Shown here: positions 1 to 8,600 of the stretch, piece by piece
Layout: every line of letters starts with the position of its first letter
Numbering within the stretch: the first letter of the stretch is position 1
Origin: an uncultured Dehalococcoidia bacterium
GTDB lineage: Bacteria > Chloroflexota > Dehalococcoidia > Lucifugimonadales > Australimonadaceae
Direction of reading: 5' to 3'
Assembly (NCBI GenBank): GCA_958295525.1
Contig: OY282355.1
Coordinates: forward strand, 1,979,931 to 2,043,930
DNA length: 64,000 nt
Translations under genes and position numbers: made by a program
Notes under the pieces: generated by a model
What the model saw: only the letters and a program-made list of their open reading frames with translations
Told to the model about the DNA's origin: nothing
Databases searched by the model: none

Positions 1-5
1 CCAAG

Positions 6-144
6 CGCGGCAAGAGACGCTATTGTCCAACCTGCGCCCTCATTATGCAATAGGATGCGATGGGCAGTTCCGGCCAAACCGCGCCCTCCTCGCGTCAAAC
101 ACGCAAACCCCTTTCTATCAGCATTCGGCATCGCTGTCAACGCC
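6..144. repeat. 139-bp dispersed direct repeat, copy 1
   Basis: This block recurs at 8601-8739 in the same orientation and with exactly the same length, differing at only a handful of positions. Read on the minus strand it begins with a promoter-like TTGACA, 17-bp spacer and TAGAAA, and the rest would be transcribed leader. Copy 2 lies 186 bp upstream of a minus-strand gene for a giant secreted protein. By analogy copy 1 probably drives a related gene starting a little left of this window (inference). No open frame is shared between the copies. Confidence 0.85.
112..140 (-). promoter_or_regulatory. Sigma70-like promoter in repeat copy 1
   Basis: On the minus strand, -35 TTGACA (135-140) and -10 TAGAAA (112-117) are separated by 17 bp. 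Both boxes and the spacing are conserved in copy 2 although the spacer sequence has diverged, which argues for selection on the promoter. Transcription would run leftward out of the window. Confidence 0.6.
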
Positions 145-180
145 TTGCGGCGCAAGCCCTGCGGCGCTTGCCGTCGGGGG

Positions 181-812
181 GCGGGATTCCCGCCTTCGCG
201 GGAATGACGAGACCAGGGGGCGGGGGTTAGCCGACGGCGCGGGAATGACGGAGCAAGAGGGGGGATCGGCGATGCGCCGCCGCGCCCGGTCGAGGGTGGG
301 GTTCCCGCGTAGGCAGGAATGGCGGGGCGGGGCGAGGTTCCCGCCTTCGCGGGAACGACGGACAAGGGGGCGGGGGGCTCGCCTACGCGGGGATGACGGG
401 GCAAAGGGGGGCGAGGGGGCGGGGGGCGGGATTCCCGCCTTCGCGGGAACGACGGGGCAGGGGGACGGGGACGGCAGGGGGCGAGGGGGCAGGGGGGCGA
501 GGGGGCGGGGGAGACGGGGGCATGGGGAGCGGCGCTTTGGAGACGATGCGCTGCGCGCCTGCAACAGGTTCTTCGTAGGATGAGCGCCGCGCCCCAATAC
601 CGTCATTCCCGCGAAGGCGGGAATCCAGGCGTCGGGGGCGAAGGGATTCCATCAGCGCCCTATCTCGCTCCGCCGCGCGAGGGCAGGGGATCAAGCGCTC
701 TGCGCTTCCTGGATTCCCGCCTACGCGGGAACGACGGGGCAGGAGAGGCGGGATTCCCGCCTACGCGGGAATGACGGGGCAGGGGGGGGGATTCCCGCCT
801 ATGCGGGAGCGG
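181..812. repeat. Cluster of short palindromic repeats (REP-like)
   Basis: At least eight copies of a roughly 25-bp imperfect palindrome with core ATTCCCGCCT(T/A)CGCGGGAAT, usually followed by GACGG, occur near 186, 300, 338, 431, 601, 711, 751 and 790, in both orientations and separated by G-rich tracts. Overlapping open frames here are low-complexity and unconvincing, so positions 145-830 look non-coding. The class resembles dispersed palindromic repeats of other GC-rich genomes. A 23-bp stretch at 536-558 (TTTGGAGACGATGCGCT...) recurs at 63184-63206 with one mismatch. Confidence 0.85.
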
Positions 813-833
813 CGGCAGGGGGGACGAGGTTCG

Positions 834-1592
834 CTAGCCCCGCATAAAGAACGCGATGAGCGCGCCGAACTGCGCCACGACCGCAGTGATGACGGCGGCG
901 GTGAGCACGTTGAACCGACCGCTCACCTCGCCGAACCGCGCGTTCATCTCGGCGCGGATGCTCTCCCCCTGCGCCTTCGTCTCGGCGCGCTGCTCCGCGC
1001 GCAACCTCTCGATCGCCGCCGCCTGCTCCGCGTGGTTCGCCTTCATCTCGGCGCGCTGCTCCGAGAAATTGGCGGTCATCTCAGCGCGGATGCTCTCCTC
1101 TTGCGCCTTCATCGCCGCGCTCGTCTCAACGCGCAATCGCTCGGTCGCCGCCGTCTGCTCCGCGAAATTGGCGGTCATCTCAGCGCGGATGCTCTCCTCT
1201 TGCGCCTTCATCGCAGCGTTCGTCTCAACGCGCAATCGCTCGGTCGCCGCCGTCTGCTCCGCGTGGTTCGCCTTCATCTCGGCGCGGATGCTCTCCTCTT
1301 GCGCCTTCATCGCCGCGCTCTGCGCCGCGAAATTGGCGTTCGTCTCGGCGCGCTGCTCCGCGAACTTATCGTTCGTCTCGGCGCGCTGCTCCGCGAACTT
1401 ATCGTTCATCTCGGCGCGCTGCTCCGCGAAATTGGCGTTCGTCTCGGCGCGCTGCTCCGCGTGGTTCGCGTTGACCGTGCTCGTGAGTTCGCTCACACGC
1501 GCGCTCATCTGCTCGACGCCGCCCTCCAAGCGGCTCACCCGCTCCTCGAGCCGGTCGGTCGTCCGCGTCGCCTCAACTGCTGGCATTGTCAT
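834..1592 (-). CDS. Tail-anchored repetitive coiled-coil protein
   Basis: A 252-residue protein made almost entirely of Ala/Glu/Arg-rich heptads, including a roughly 32-residue unit (AAMKAQEESIRAEM...) repeated three times and shorter NxxFAEQRAE units. Residues of about 228-251 form one hydrophobic C-terminal helix ending in FFMRG, so the rod is probably held to the membrane by its tail. The ATG at 1592 has AGGAGG about 7 bp upstream. The architecture recalls small DUF1640-like coiled-coil/TM proteins, but no specific function can be assigned. Long plus-strand frames over the same bases are by-products of the repeat. The internal DNA repeats make length variation between strains likely. Confidence 0.75.
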   Translation of the reverse strand: MTMPAVEATRTTDRLEERVSRLEGGVEQMSARVSELTSTVNANHAEQRAETNANFAEQRAEMNDKFAEQRAETNDKFAEQRAETNANFAAQSAAMKAQEESIRAEMKANHAEQTAATERLRVETNAAMKAQEESIRAEMTANFAEQTAATERLRVETSAAMKAQEESIRAEMTANFSEQRAEMKANHAEQAAAIERLRAEQRAETKAQGESIRAEMNARFGEVSGRFNVLTAAVITAVVAQFGALIAFFMRG

Positions 1593-1710
1593 CGCCTGGC
1601 CTCCTGCGCCTAGTGTAGCGCAAACGCATCCTAGAAAGCGACTGCACGGACGCGCAAGGGGCGGATGTCGCGCGCGGCCCGCCCTTCGCGGGAAGGGAAC
1701 GGGCAGGGGG

Positions 1711-1914
1711 CGTCATTCCCGCGCACGCGGGAATGACGGGGCAGAGGGGGGGCGCTTGCGTGCCGACTGGATTCCCGCCTACGCGGGAATGACGGGGCAG
1801 GGGGGCGCAGCCGGCCCATGCAACGCACGCACGCAACGCACGCAGCAAATGCAACGCATGCAACGCAGCGCCCCGTCACTGGGGGCGGGATTCCCGCCTA
1901 CGCGGGAATGACGG
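1711..1914. repeat. Three more palindromic repeats and a GCAACGCA tract
   Basis: Copies occur at 1711-1738 (a perfect 13-bp inverted repeat with CA loop), 1769-1795 and 1887-1914. Between them, 1818-1870 is a degenerate GCAACGCA-type simple repeat. No gene is supported between 1593 and 2037. Confidence 0.8.
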
Positions 1915-1940
1915 AGTGGGGGCGCGTGCCTGGGCGCAAG

Positions 1941-1969
1941 AAAGCCCCCTCCGCAGGGGAGGGGGCTTT
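1941..1969 (-). terminator. Intrinsic terminator of the 958-residue secreted protein gene
   Basis: A perfect 12-bp stem (AAAGCCCCCTCC) with 5-nt loop lies about 70 bp past the minus-strand stop at 2038. The stem ends in A/T pairs and a short T-rich stretch (TTCTT) follows on the minus strand. Confidence 0.7.
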
Positions 1970-2037
1970 CCGTTGCAGTCCGGGGACGGGGCCGCCGGTT
2001 CGCCGCAATCGCGGTGAGCCGGCGCGGCGAGCCGGCG

Positions 2038-4914
2038 CTAGGGGACGAGCGTGCCGGGCGCGGTGGCCCAGACCCAGTAGCCGGCGCCGTTCGTGATGGC
2101 TTCGTCGTTCTCCGCGCCGCCTCTCCGGATGCGCGTCCAGTCGTTGCTGAGGGTGCTGTAACTGTAGGCGACGCTCCACTGCAGGTTGGAGAAGTAGTCG
2201 TCGGCGTCGCCGCCGCCGGCGGGAGGATCGCCCGCCTTGGCCTGCTCGACGTCCACGACGCCCAGCAGGTTCCAGCCCGCCGTCACGGCCGCCGTCGGCA
2301 GCACCGACGAGGTGTCCGTGTCGGTGATGAGCGTGGCGAGCGTCTCGAAGGCGCTCGTGCTAATCCAGTAGCCGTAGCCGCCAACGATCTCCGTCAGCGT
2401 GCCGCGCCACTCGCCGTCCTCCGGGAAGTAGACGGCGGTCACCCATTCGCCGTCGCGGAACGACAGCACGGTCTGCGCCTGCAGGCCGCTCATCACCGAG
2501 TCGATGCCGGCGTCGACGGGCGTGCTCGGCAGCGACACCAGGTTCCATCCGGGCGTCAGTTTCACCTGATACTTGCTCCGCCCGACCACCTCGAAGGGGT
2601 AGCTGTCCGTGACGCTGTTCCCCGCGTCGTCGACGGCGGTGATCCGCAGCGTGTGCTTCCCGACGGACAGGCCGCTGGTGGTGATGGTGTATTTGCCCGC
2701 GCTGATCAGCCGGACGCTGTCGGATACGCTTTCTCCGTCGAGCGTCGCCGACGTGATCGTAACGCCTGTGTGCGAGTCCAGTTTGATCTTCTCGCCGTCC
2801 CGCTCGAGGATGACCTCGGTCACCGGGAGTTCGTCGCCGACCAACGGCCTCGACGGATTGCCCGAAGTGGCCACCGTGACGCCGCCGACGTTGTAGCCGG
2901 CTTCCTTCGCCTCGGCGAACTCGATCGTGATGAACGGGCGGGAACTCTCCGTCTTGCTTCGTTCGTCGTCCGCGCGGTAGGGCGCGAGCGAGAAGTCCGG
3001 GTCGCTGTCAATAGAGCCGTCCACCTCGATCAAGAGCGCGCCGTCAATCAGGGATTGCAATTTCAGTTTGTCGTCAACGCTGGGTTCGTTGTTGTCGCCC
3101 AGGTCGACGCCGTCCGTAACGCCCCTGTTGCCGTCGGCGTCGTCGCCGGTGACGATCAACACCACGAGGCCGTCCTTGCCGGAGAGCCCGGAGGAGTTGG
3201 CGCGGTAGACGCGCTGCCACGTGTTGTCGGCGCCGGACTGCTCCGCGATGCTCCCGCCCGACGAAGCCTCCCTGATCCTCAGGTCGGCCAATTCTGTGGT
3301 TCCGATGTTCTTGATGGCCGCGAAGTAGATGGACGGACGGCGGCGCAACTCTTCGTCCGAGGACACGCGGACCGTGACCTCGCCGGTCTTCCGTATCACG
3401 GGGCGTCCGCTTGCGTCCGAGCCGGGGTTGATCTCAACCGTCAGGGCGGGCGGGATGGTGTCGCGCGCGTCTATCTTGCCGGGGTCGTTCGCGTTCCCCG
3501 CGAGGTCGATGACGGCGCCGCCGAGCATTTCAATTTCGGGTTTCTCGTTCGGCGCGAGGTCGTCGGCCAGTTGGAGGTATATCCGCGCCTTCGGGTTGTC
3601 TATGCACTCGCCCTGGATGTCGTCCGGGACTTTCGCCGTTTCCGTCGTCGCCGTGGTGCAGGTCGACTTGGTCGTCGCATGAATCACGCCCGTCACCGCG
3701 TGGCCTTCCACGCGGAAGTCGGTGTGGTCCACTGCGCTCAACTCGTCGTCCGCTCCGCCGGAGTCGCCGTTCCGAATCGTTACGGCGATAGCCGAACGGT
3801 CGCGGACTTCCTCTTTCTTGCTTGCGCTGTAGGAGATGCCCGTCCGCGCCTCGCCGAACTGCGGCTTCAGCGTGTCCACGGTGATCTTGTAGGGCTGCTT
3901 GCCGTCCTCGCTCGAGTCGGCGTCGGAGACCGTCTGGTTTCCAACCCGGTCGCGGGCGGTCAAGCGCCAATTCGTGGAGGCTTCGGCGGCGATGGAGAGG
4001 CTCACGTCGAGCGAGTAGGAGCGCCCGACCGCGTCGCCGACGCGGCGCCAGCGGCTCGTGCCCGCGGCCGTGTTGTCCGTCCCCACCGGCACTTCCAGTT
4101 GAATATCGGCGGCGGCGCCTGTCGACGTCGAACGCGGCTCGCTGCCCCGCTCTCCGTCGGCGTCCTCGTCGACGTTCTCGACGTCGAGGTCTCCCCGGGT
4201 CCTCACGAATTCGCCGTCATGCCGGAGGCCGGAGCCCGCGTCCGTAACGGTGAACTGGAAGCGCGCCGAGTTGGACCTGCTGTACGACTTGTGCGCCGGA
4301 GCCACGTCTGTGAACACCGGCCCCTTGCCGTCAACCACCATGTCTTGCGAACTGATCGAGCCGCTCGCCGTGATGCGAATCACGTCGCCGTCGCGCGCCG
4401 ACAACTGGGCGGCCGCCCGGGTGGCCTCGTCCGTGCACCGCGTCGCGCCGACGTTGGGCTCGCCGTAGGGGATGATCTTGATCATCGCCGGTTCCGCAGT
4501 GGCAGGGTAGGGGGCGCCGGTGAACGCTTCGTTGCCTGCGTACGCTTTGACCGACTGCCCGCTCCGGATGTTCTTCGCGGTTATCTCGACGCAGTTCTCC
4601 ACATCGGCCTCATCAGGATCTCTGTCCTTGAGGTCGGTGGCCTCCACGACGACGGAGACGCGCACCCAGTTGGCGACGTCCGGGTCGTTCGCTGCGCCCT
4701 CGTCGCCATCGTTGGAGACGTACAGAACGCCTCCGGCGTAGGCCGGAGCCGGGCCGCTCGCAGGCGTGGACGACTTCAGCACGGCAACCTGGAACTTATC
4801 GTCCCCCACTTCGCCGCGCGTGTCGTTGTTCTGCGCCAGCGCGGGCAGGATGACAAGCAGCGAGAGCGCCCCCGCCACCAGTGTCGCTATCAGCGGAACC
4901 TTCGTGAATCTCAC
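2038..4914 (-). CDS. Large secreted surface protein, paralogue A (S-layer-like)
   Basis: A 958-residue protein starting at GTG (4914) behind a GGGGGGTAGAA Shine-Dalgarno-like stretch. Residues 1-27 form a signal peptide (hydrophobic core LLVILPALAQ). The body is very acidic, rich in D/S/T and consistent with tandem beta-sandwich (Ig/cadherin-like) domains. Landmarks shared with the neighbour at 5050-8415 include ARIYLQLADDL, LGGAVIDLAGN and RVSSDEEL. The last 180 or so residues carry two GWNL modules (PGWNLVSLPS, AGWNLLGVVD) and end in GYWVWATAPGTLVP. The many Asp-rich stretches suggest calcium binding (inference). A role as an S-layer or other abundant exoprotein is likely from size, secretion and duplication but not proven. 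Confidence 0.85.
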   Translation of the reverse strand: MRFTKVPLIATLVAGALSLLVILPALAQNNDTRGEVGDDKFQVAVLKSSTPASGPAPAYAGGVLYVSNDGDEGAANDPDVANWVRVSVVVEATDLKDRDPDEADVENCVEITAKNIRSGQSVKAYAGNEAFTGAPYPATAEPAMIKIIPYGEPNVGATRCTDEATRAAAQLSARDGDVIRITASGSISSQDMVVDGKGPVFTDVAPAHKSYSRSNSARFQFTVTDAGSGLRHDGEFVRTRGDLDVENVDEDADGERGSEPRSTSTGAAADIQLEVPVGTDNTAAGTSRWRRVGDAVGRSYSLDVSLSIAAEASTNWRLTARDRVGNQTVSDADSSEDGKQPYKITVDTLKPQFGEARTGISYSASKKEEVRDRSAIAVTIRNGDSGGADDELSAVDHTDFRVEGHAVTGVIHATTKSTCTTATTETAKVPDDIQGECIDNPKARIYLQLADDLAPNEKPEIEMLGGAVIDLAGNANDPGKIDARDTIPPALTVEINPGSDASGRPVIRKTGEVTVRVSSDEELRRRPSIYFAAIKNIGTTELADLRIREASSGGSIAEQSGADNTWQRVYRANSSGLSGKDGLVVLIVTGDDADGNRGVTDGVDLGDNNEPSVDDKLKLQSLIDGALLIEVDGSIDSDPDFSLAPYRADDERSKTESSRPFITIEFAEAKEAGYNVGGVTVATSGNPSRPLVGDELPVTEVILERDGEKIKLDSHTGVTITSATLDGESVSDSVRLISAGKYTITTSGLSVGKHTLRITAVDDAGNSVTDSYPFEVVGRSKYQVKLTPGWNLVSLPSTPVDAGIDSVMSGLQAQTVLSFRDGEWVTAVYFPEDGEWRGTLTEIVGGYGYWISTSAFETLATLITDTDTSSVLPTAAVTAGWNLLGVVDVEQAKAGDPPAGGGDADDYFSNLQWSVAYSYSTLSNDWTRIRRGGAENDEAITNGAGYWVWATAPGTLVP

Positions 4915-4971
4915 TTCTACCCCCCTTGATGGAGCTGTAGCTCTATTTTGGCGCTCTCGACGAGAGCCGGT
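4911..4971 (-). promoter_or_regulatory. Conserved leader with hairpin, paralogue A
   Basis: On the minus strand a short hairpin (GCTCTCG/CGAGAGC, 4953-4967) is followed by an A/T-richer stretch, then an AAGGGGGGTAGAA ribosome-binding region and the GTG start. The same order and nearly the same sequence precede paralogue B. The shared leader may set translation level or mRNA stability for both genes. Confidence 0.55.
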
Positions 4972-4998
4972 AGCCGGCGCGTCTCTCTTGTGCGCTTT

Positions 4999-5030
4999 CC
5001 GCGCCCCCTCCGTTGCCGGAGGGGGCGCGG
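4999..5030 (-). terminator. Strong hairpin after paralogue B
   Basis: A 13-bp GC-rich inverted repeat (CCGCGCCCCCTCC and its complement) lies 20 bp beyond the stop of the gene ending at 5050. No clear T-tract follows, so it may act as a transcript-stabilising 3' end as much as a terminator. Confidence 0.55.
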
Positions 5031-5049
5031 CTCGTCAATGCTGTCCGTC

Positions 5050-8000
5050 TTACGGCACCAGCGTTCCGGGCTCTGTGCTCCAGAGCCAGTAACCGGAGCC
5101 GTTCTTGATCATTCCGTCGTTCGTCCCGTCGTCCGTGCCCGTGCTCGGTTTCGGCAAGATCTTGCCCCAGCGGTTGGACTGCGTGTCAAACGAGTAGGCC
5201 ACGCGCCAACTGACGTTGACGAAGTACTTGTCCGGGTCTTGCACGGCTTCCGTGCCGACCTTCTTCTGCTCGGGGTCGATGACGCCCACCAGGTTCCAGC
5301 CGGAGGTGATCGGCACGGTCGGCAGCACCTGGTTCGGAAGCGTCGGCGGGATCACCGTGGTGATCGTCTCGGCGGCGGTCGTCTGCACCCAGTAGCCGTA
5401 GCCGCCGACGATCTGCTCGAGCGTGCCCCGCCATTCGCCTTCGGAGCGGATGGCGCTCAGCCACTCGCCGTCCTGGTAGGACAGCACGGTGTCGGCCTGC
5501 AGAGAGCCCATCACCGCGCCCACCGCCGGGTTCGTCGGCGTCCCGGGCCAGGAGATCAGGTTCCAGCCCGGCCGGAGGCTCACTTTGTAGCCCGCGCGCT
5601 CGCGCACCTCGAAGGTGTACTTGAATTCTTTGTCGCCCGCCGAGTTCGTCGCGAGTTCGTTCCCGACGTCGTCCGTCGCGGAGACAATCACGTCGTACTT
5701 GCCGACCGGCAAGCCGGCGACGAACGCGAGAATGAACTGGCCTGCGTTCGAACTCACCACGCGGGCGTCCGCGAGGCGGTCCTCGCCGCCCACCGTCAGT
5801 TTCGTGAGCCTGATGCGCGAGTGCGAGTCCGTGTTGATCGGGTCGTCGTCGCCCGCGTCGGCCTTGTAGAACACGGGAGCAGCGTCGGTCTCGCTCGAGC
5901 GGTTGGCGACGCCGTATTCCTGCTTCTCGCCCCCGAAGGTGATCTCCAGGTACGGGGTCGCGCTCTCAGTGGCCTTCGGCGCGCCTTCGATGGGGGGCTG
6001 AATCCTGACGGTCGGGGCGGCGAGATTCGCGTCGTCAACCTCGATCAGGTAGCCGCCGTCGTGCAACTTCTGGAAGTCCAACGGCGTCTCCGGCCTCTCC
6101 GCCGTGTCGACGTCGCTATCGTGGTCGTAGACGCCGTCCTGAGGCTCGCCGGTGGGATACGAACTAGGCCGAGCGAGTTTCCAGCCGGCGCTGTTCCCCT
6201 TGTTCCCGTCCTCGTCCTCAGCGTTGACCAGCACCGCCAGCAACCGCTGGCCGGAGCCGGGAATGTTGGAGTCGTCGGCCTGGATCGTCCTCTCCCAGAC
6301 GTTGCGCTCCTTCTCGGTGGGCGTGTAGCCGTAGAGCGCTGCTACGCCCAGGGTTCCCGCGACGCCCGCGGCGCCGGACTGCTCGACTCCGTTGATCGTG
6401 GCGAGCCAGACCTTCGGGAAGCGCGCCAGGTCCTCGTCCGAGGTGACGCGAATCGTGAATTCGCCGTCCTCGTCGGTCGCCGGGCGGTTGGTCGCGTCGC
6501 CGGACGCGGTCACAGTGATGGACACGCGGGGGGCGATCTTGTCGGTGATTTGGCTGCTGCCGCTCTTCGATTGAACGACGTTCGTGTTGCCCGCGACGTC
6601 CATAAACACGCCGCCAAGCACCTGAATCGTCGGCTTCTGGTCCGCTTCCAGTTCCTCCGCCAACTGCAGGTAGATGCGCGCGCGCGGGTCAAAGCCGCAA
6701 ACGCCGTCTATGTCCTTGATGTCGTTCGCGGTCTCGTCAACGTTGGTGTCGGGGTCGTCGCTGGGGTCGCACTCGTCCGAGTTCGTCGGAACGACCGCGT
6801 CCACAACCGTGGCGCCGGAGACCGTGAAGTCCGACGCTTGAACGGACGAGCGGTCAACCCTGTCCGGGCCGCCGGCGTCCTTGTTCGAGATGGAGAGCGC
6901 GATCCAGGAGCGGTCGGCCTTCTCTTTCGGCGGGTTGCTGCTCGCGTCGAACATCACGCCCGTGCGGACTTCGCTGATCTCCGGGTCTTCGTCGTCCAGC
7001 GCGAACGTGAACGGCTGGTCGCCGTCCTTGTCGCTGTCCGCGTCCGTCGTGTAAGCGTTGCCCACGCGGTCTTTGACCGTCACCTGCCACTCGTACTTCG
7101 TGTTGAATTCCTGGCTGTTCAGAATCATGCCGAGGCGGTACGTCCGCCCGAAGGAGACCTGCGTCCAGGCGTTGTTGCCGTAGCGCGAGAACTCTTCGCT
7201 CGCGGTGTACTGCAGGCCTTGCGTCGCGTCGTCGCCGTCGACATCCACAACGGCGTCCGTCAGCCCGCCCGCGTTGTAGTAGACCTTGATGTCGTCCGTC
7301 GCGCCGTTCCCGCCCACCACGGTCAGCGGCTCGTTGTAGTTCTGGTCGTTGTCGCCGTTCGCGGGGCTGGAGTCGCCGTCTCCGCTGGACCCGTCCTCGG
7401 CATCGAAGCGCAGGCCCGCGCCGTCGTCGCTCACCGTGAAGCCGAGCGTCACGCGCGAACTGTCTTGCGTTCCTTTGTGCTCCGGCGTGGGGTTCGAGAC
7501 GGACGGCTCGTCGCCGTCGACCGTCAGCGTCAACCGGCCCTGAACGCCCTCGACGGTGATTTCGATGGTGTCGCCGTCGCGCGCGGGGATAACCGCCGCA
7601 GGCTGGTTGGTGGTGGAATTCGCAACCGACCAGGGGGGGGCTTCGTTGTCGGTTACGATCAGAGGGTCTCCGACGGGCTTGTTCACGCACGTGGAGTCCA
7701 ATTCATCCACCCGGCCGCTCTCCTCGCCTCTATCGCGGACGGCGAGGATGCCCTGGTAGACCGTTTCGACGGTGGCGCCCCGGTTCGCCGCGCGGAAGAG
7801 CACGATGTCCGCGCTTTCGCCGGAGCGTGTGTTCTTGACCGTCGCTTGCGCGCAGTCGTACATGGCGCCCGTCAACCGGCCGGTCCAGCCATCCGTGATG
7901 GCTTCGTTCACCTCGGTCGTGGCGGGGTCGTCAGCCCTATTGGTCCGTGTCGTCAGAGCCGAAGCGCCTGCGGTGTCGGGAACCGACGCGGTGATGAGGA

Positions 8001-8415
8001 TCGTGTTGTACGCGTCTTTGTCGTTGGAGACGTACAGCGTCCTGTTGAAGAGGGTGTTCCGGGGGTCGGGAACGCGGATGTAGTCGTTGCCGTCGGTCGC
8101 GTCGTCCGCGATGTCGGTCAGCCCCAGCGGATGGTTGCCGCGGCCAACGGTGCCCGCAGGCTCCGACGTCCCAGCCGCGAACGGGACAATAGCGTCGGTT
8201 GCGGACACCGCAGCCGCCGCCGCGCCCGCCGCCGCGCCGCGGGTCCGGATGTCCTCGATGTTCTGGTAGACCTGAACCTCGAAGGCGCCGGCCACGCTCA
8301 ACCGGCCGTCGGTTTCGATTCCCTGCGTGCTCTGGGCAATCGCAGGCAAAACGACGAGCAGCGAGAGCGCCCCTGCCAGCAGTGTCGCTATGAGCGGAAT
8401 CCTCGTGAATCTCAC
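5050..8415 (-). CDS. Large secreted surface protein, paralogue B (S-layer-like)
   Basis: A 1121-residue paralogue of the 2038-4914 product, also GTG-started (8415) behind a G-rich ribosome-binding site. It has a 27-residue signal peptide (LLVVLPAIAQ), an Asp-rich body and the same terminal arrangement (RPGWNLISWP, TSGWNLVGVI, ending GYWLWSTEPGTLVP). Shared landmarks are ARIYLQLAEEL, LGGVFMDVAGN and RVTSDEDL. The N-terminal third (about residues 30-330) is mostly not matched in paralogue A, so the pair has diverged at the exposed end while keeping the C-terminal, perhaps anchoring, modules. An 8-C run (7633-7640) lies in the coding strand. Confidence 0.85.
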   Translation of the reverse strand: MRFTRIPLIATLLAGALSLLVVLPAIAQSTQGIETDGRLSVAGAFEVQVYQNIEDIRTRGAAAGAAAAAVSATDAIVPFAAGTSEPAGTVGRGNHPLGLTDIADDATDGNDYIRVPDPRNTLFNRTLYVSNDKDAYNTILITASVPDTAGASALTTRTNRADDPATTEVNEAITDGWTGRLTGAMYDCAQATVKNTRSGESADIVLFRAANRGATVETVYQGILAVRDRGEESGRVDELDSTCVNKPVGDPLIVTDNEAPPWSVANSTTNQPAAVIPARDGDTIEITVEGVQGRLTLTVDGDEPSVSNPTPEHKGTQDSSRVTLGFTVSDDGAGLRFDAEDGSSGDGDSSPANGDNDQNYNEPLTVVGGNGATDDIKVYYNAGGLTDAVVDVDGDDATQGLQYTASEEFSRYGNNAWTQVSFGRTYRLGMILNSQEFNTKYEWQVTVKDRVGNAYTTDADSDKDGDQPFTFALDDEDPEISEVRTGVMFDASSNPPKEKADRSWIALSISNKDAGGPDRVDRSSVQASDFTVSGATVVDAVVPTNSDECDPSDDPDTNVDETANDIKDIDGVCGFDPRARIYLQLAEELEADQKPTIQVLGGVFMDVAGNTNVVQSKSGSSQITDKIAPRVSITVTASGDATNRPATDEDGEFTIRVTSDEDLARFPKVWLATINGVEQSGAAGVAGTLGVAALYGYTPTEKERNVWERTIQADDSNIPGSGQRLLAVLVNAEDEDGNKGNSAGWKLARPSSYPTGEPQDGVYDHDSDVDTAERPETPLDFQKLHDGGYLIEVDDANLAAPTVRIQPPIEGAPKATESATPYLEITFGGEKQEYGVANRSSETDAAPVFYKADAGDDDPINTDSHSRIRLTKLTVGGEDRLADARVVSSNAGQFILAFVAGLPVGKYDVIVSATDDVGNELATNSAGDKEFKYTFEVRERAGYKVSLRPGWNLISWPGTPTNPAVGAVMGSLQADTVLSYQDGEWLSAIRSEGEWRGTLEQIVGGYGYWVQTTAAETITTVIPPTLPNQVLPTVPITSGWNLVGVIDPEQKKVGTEAVQDPDKYFVNVSWRVAYSFDTQSNRWGKILPKPSTGTDDGTNDGMIKNGSGYWLWSTEPGTLVP

Positions 8416-8475
8416 TTCTACCCCCCTTGTGGAGCCGTAGTCTCTATGGGTTCGGCGCTCTCACCGAGAGCCGGA
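8412..8475 (-). promoter_or_regulatory. Conserved leader with hairpin, paralogue B
   Basis: This is the counterpart of the leader at 4911-4971: hairpin GCTCTC/GAGAGC (8457-8471), then AAGGGGGGGTAGAA and the GTG. The rest of 8476-8600 shows no gene. Confidence 0.55.
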
Positions 8476-8600
8476 GTCTATCTTCGCCGTCTCCGCGCCC
8501 GGCTCGCCCGGACGCTCCGTTAGCCTGTCTTGCGCCCCTTGCCGGAGGCGCGCTTGCCTGACTATATCACACCGCCGCCCGCTATGCACAGGGCGCAAGG

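Noticed and set aside
6-144. tRNA or known riboswitch in the 139-bp repeat
   Set aside because: No cloverleaf and no riboswitch core that I can recognise; promoter plus leader explains it better.
181-812. CRISPR array
   Set aside because: Repeats are palindromic, in both orientations, irregularly spaced and lack unique uniform spacers; no cas genes in the window.
856-1911. Plus-strand frames over the coiled-coil gene
   Set aside because: Cys/Ser/Arg-rich repeats are the shadow of the minus-strand heptads; no start signals.
2014-4929. 971-codon plus-strand frame opposite paralogue A
   Set aside because: Composition is Arg/Val/Asp-heavy without domains or signal; the minus-strand frame has a signal peptide, ribosome-binding site and paralogue. 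High-GC antisense artefact.
4948-8523. 1191-codon plus-strand frame opposite paralogue B
   Set aside because: Same reasons; no recognisable domain and mirror of a well-supported gene.
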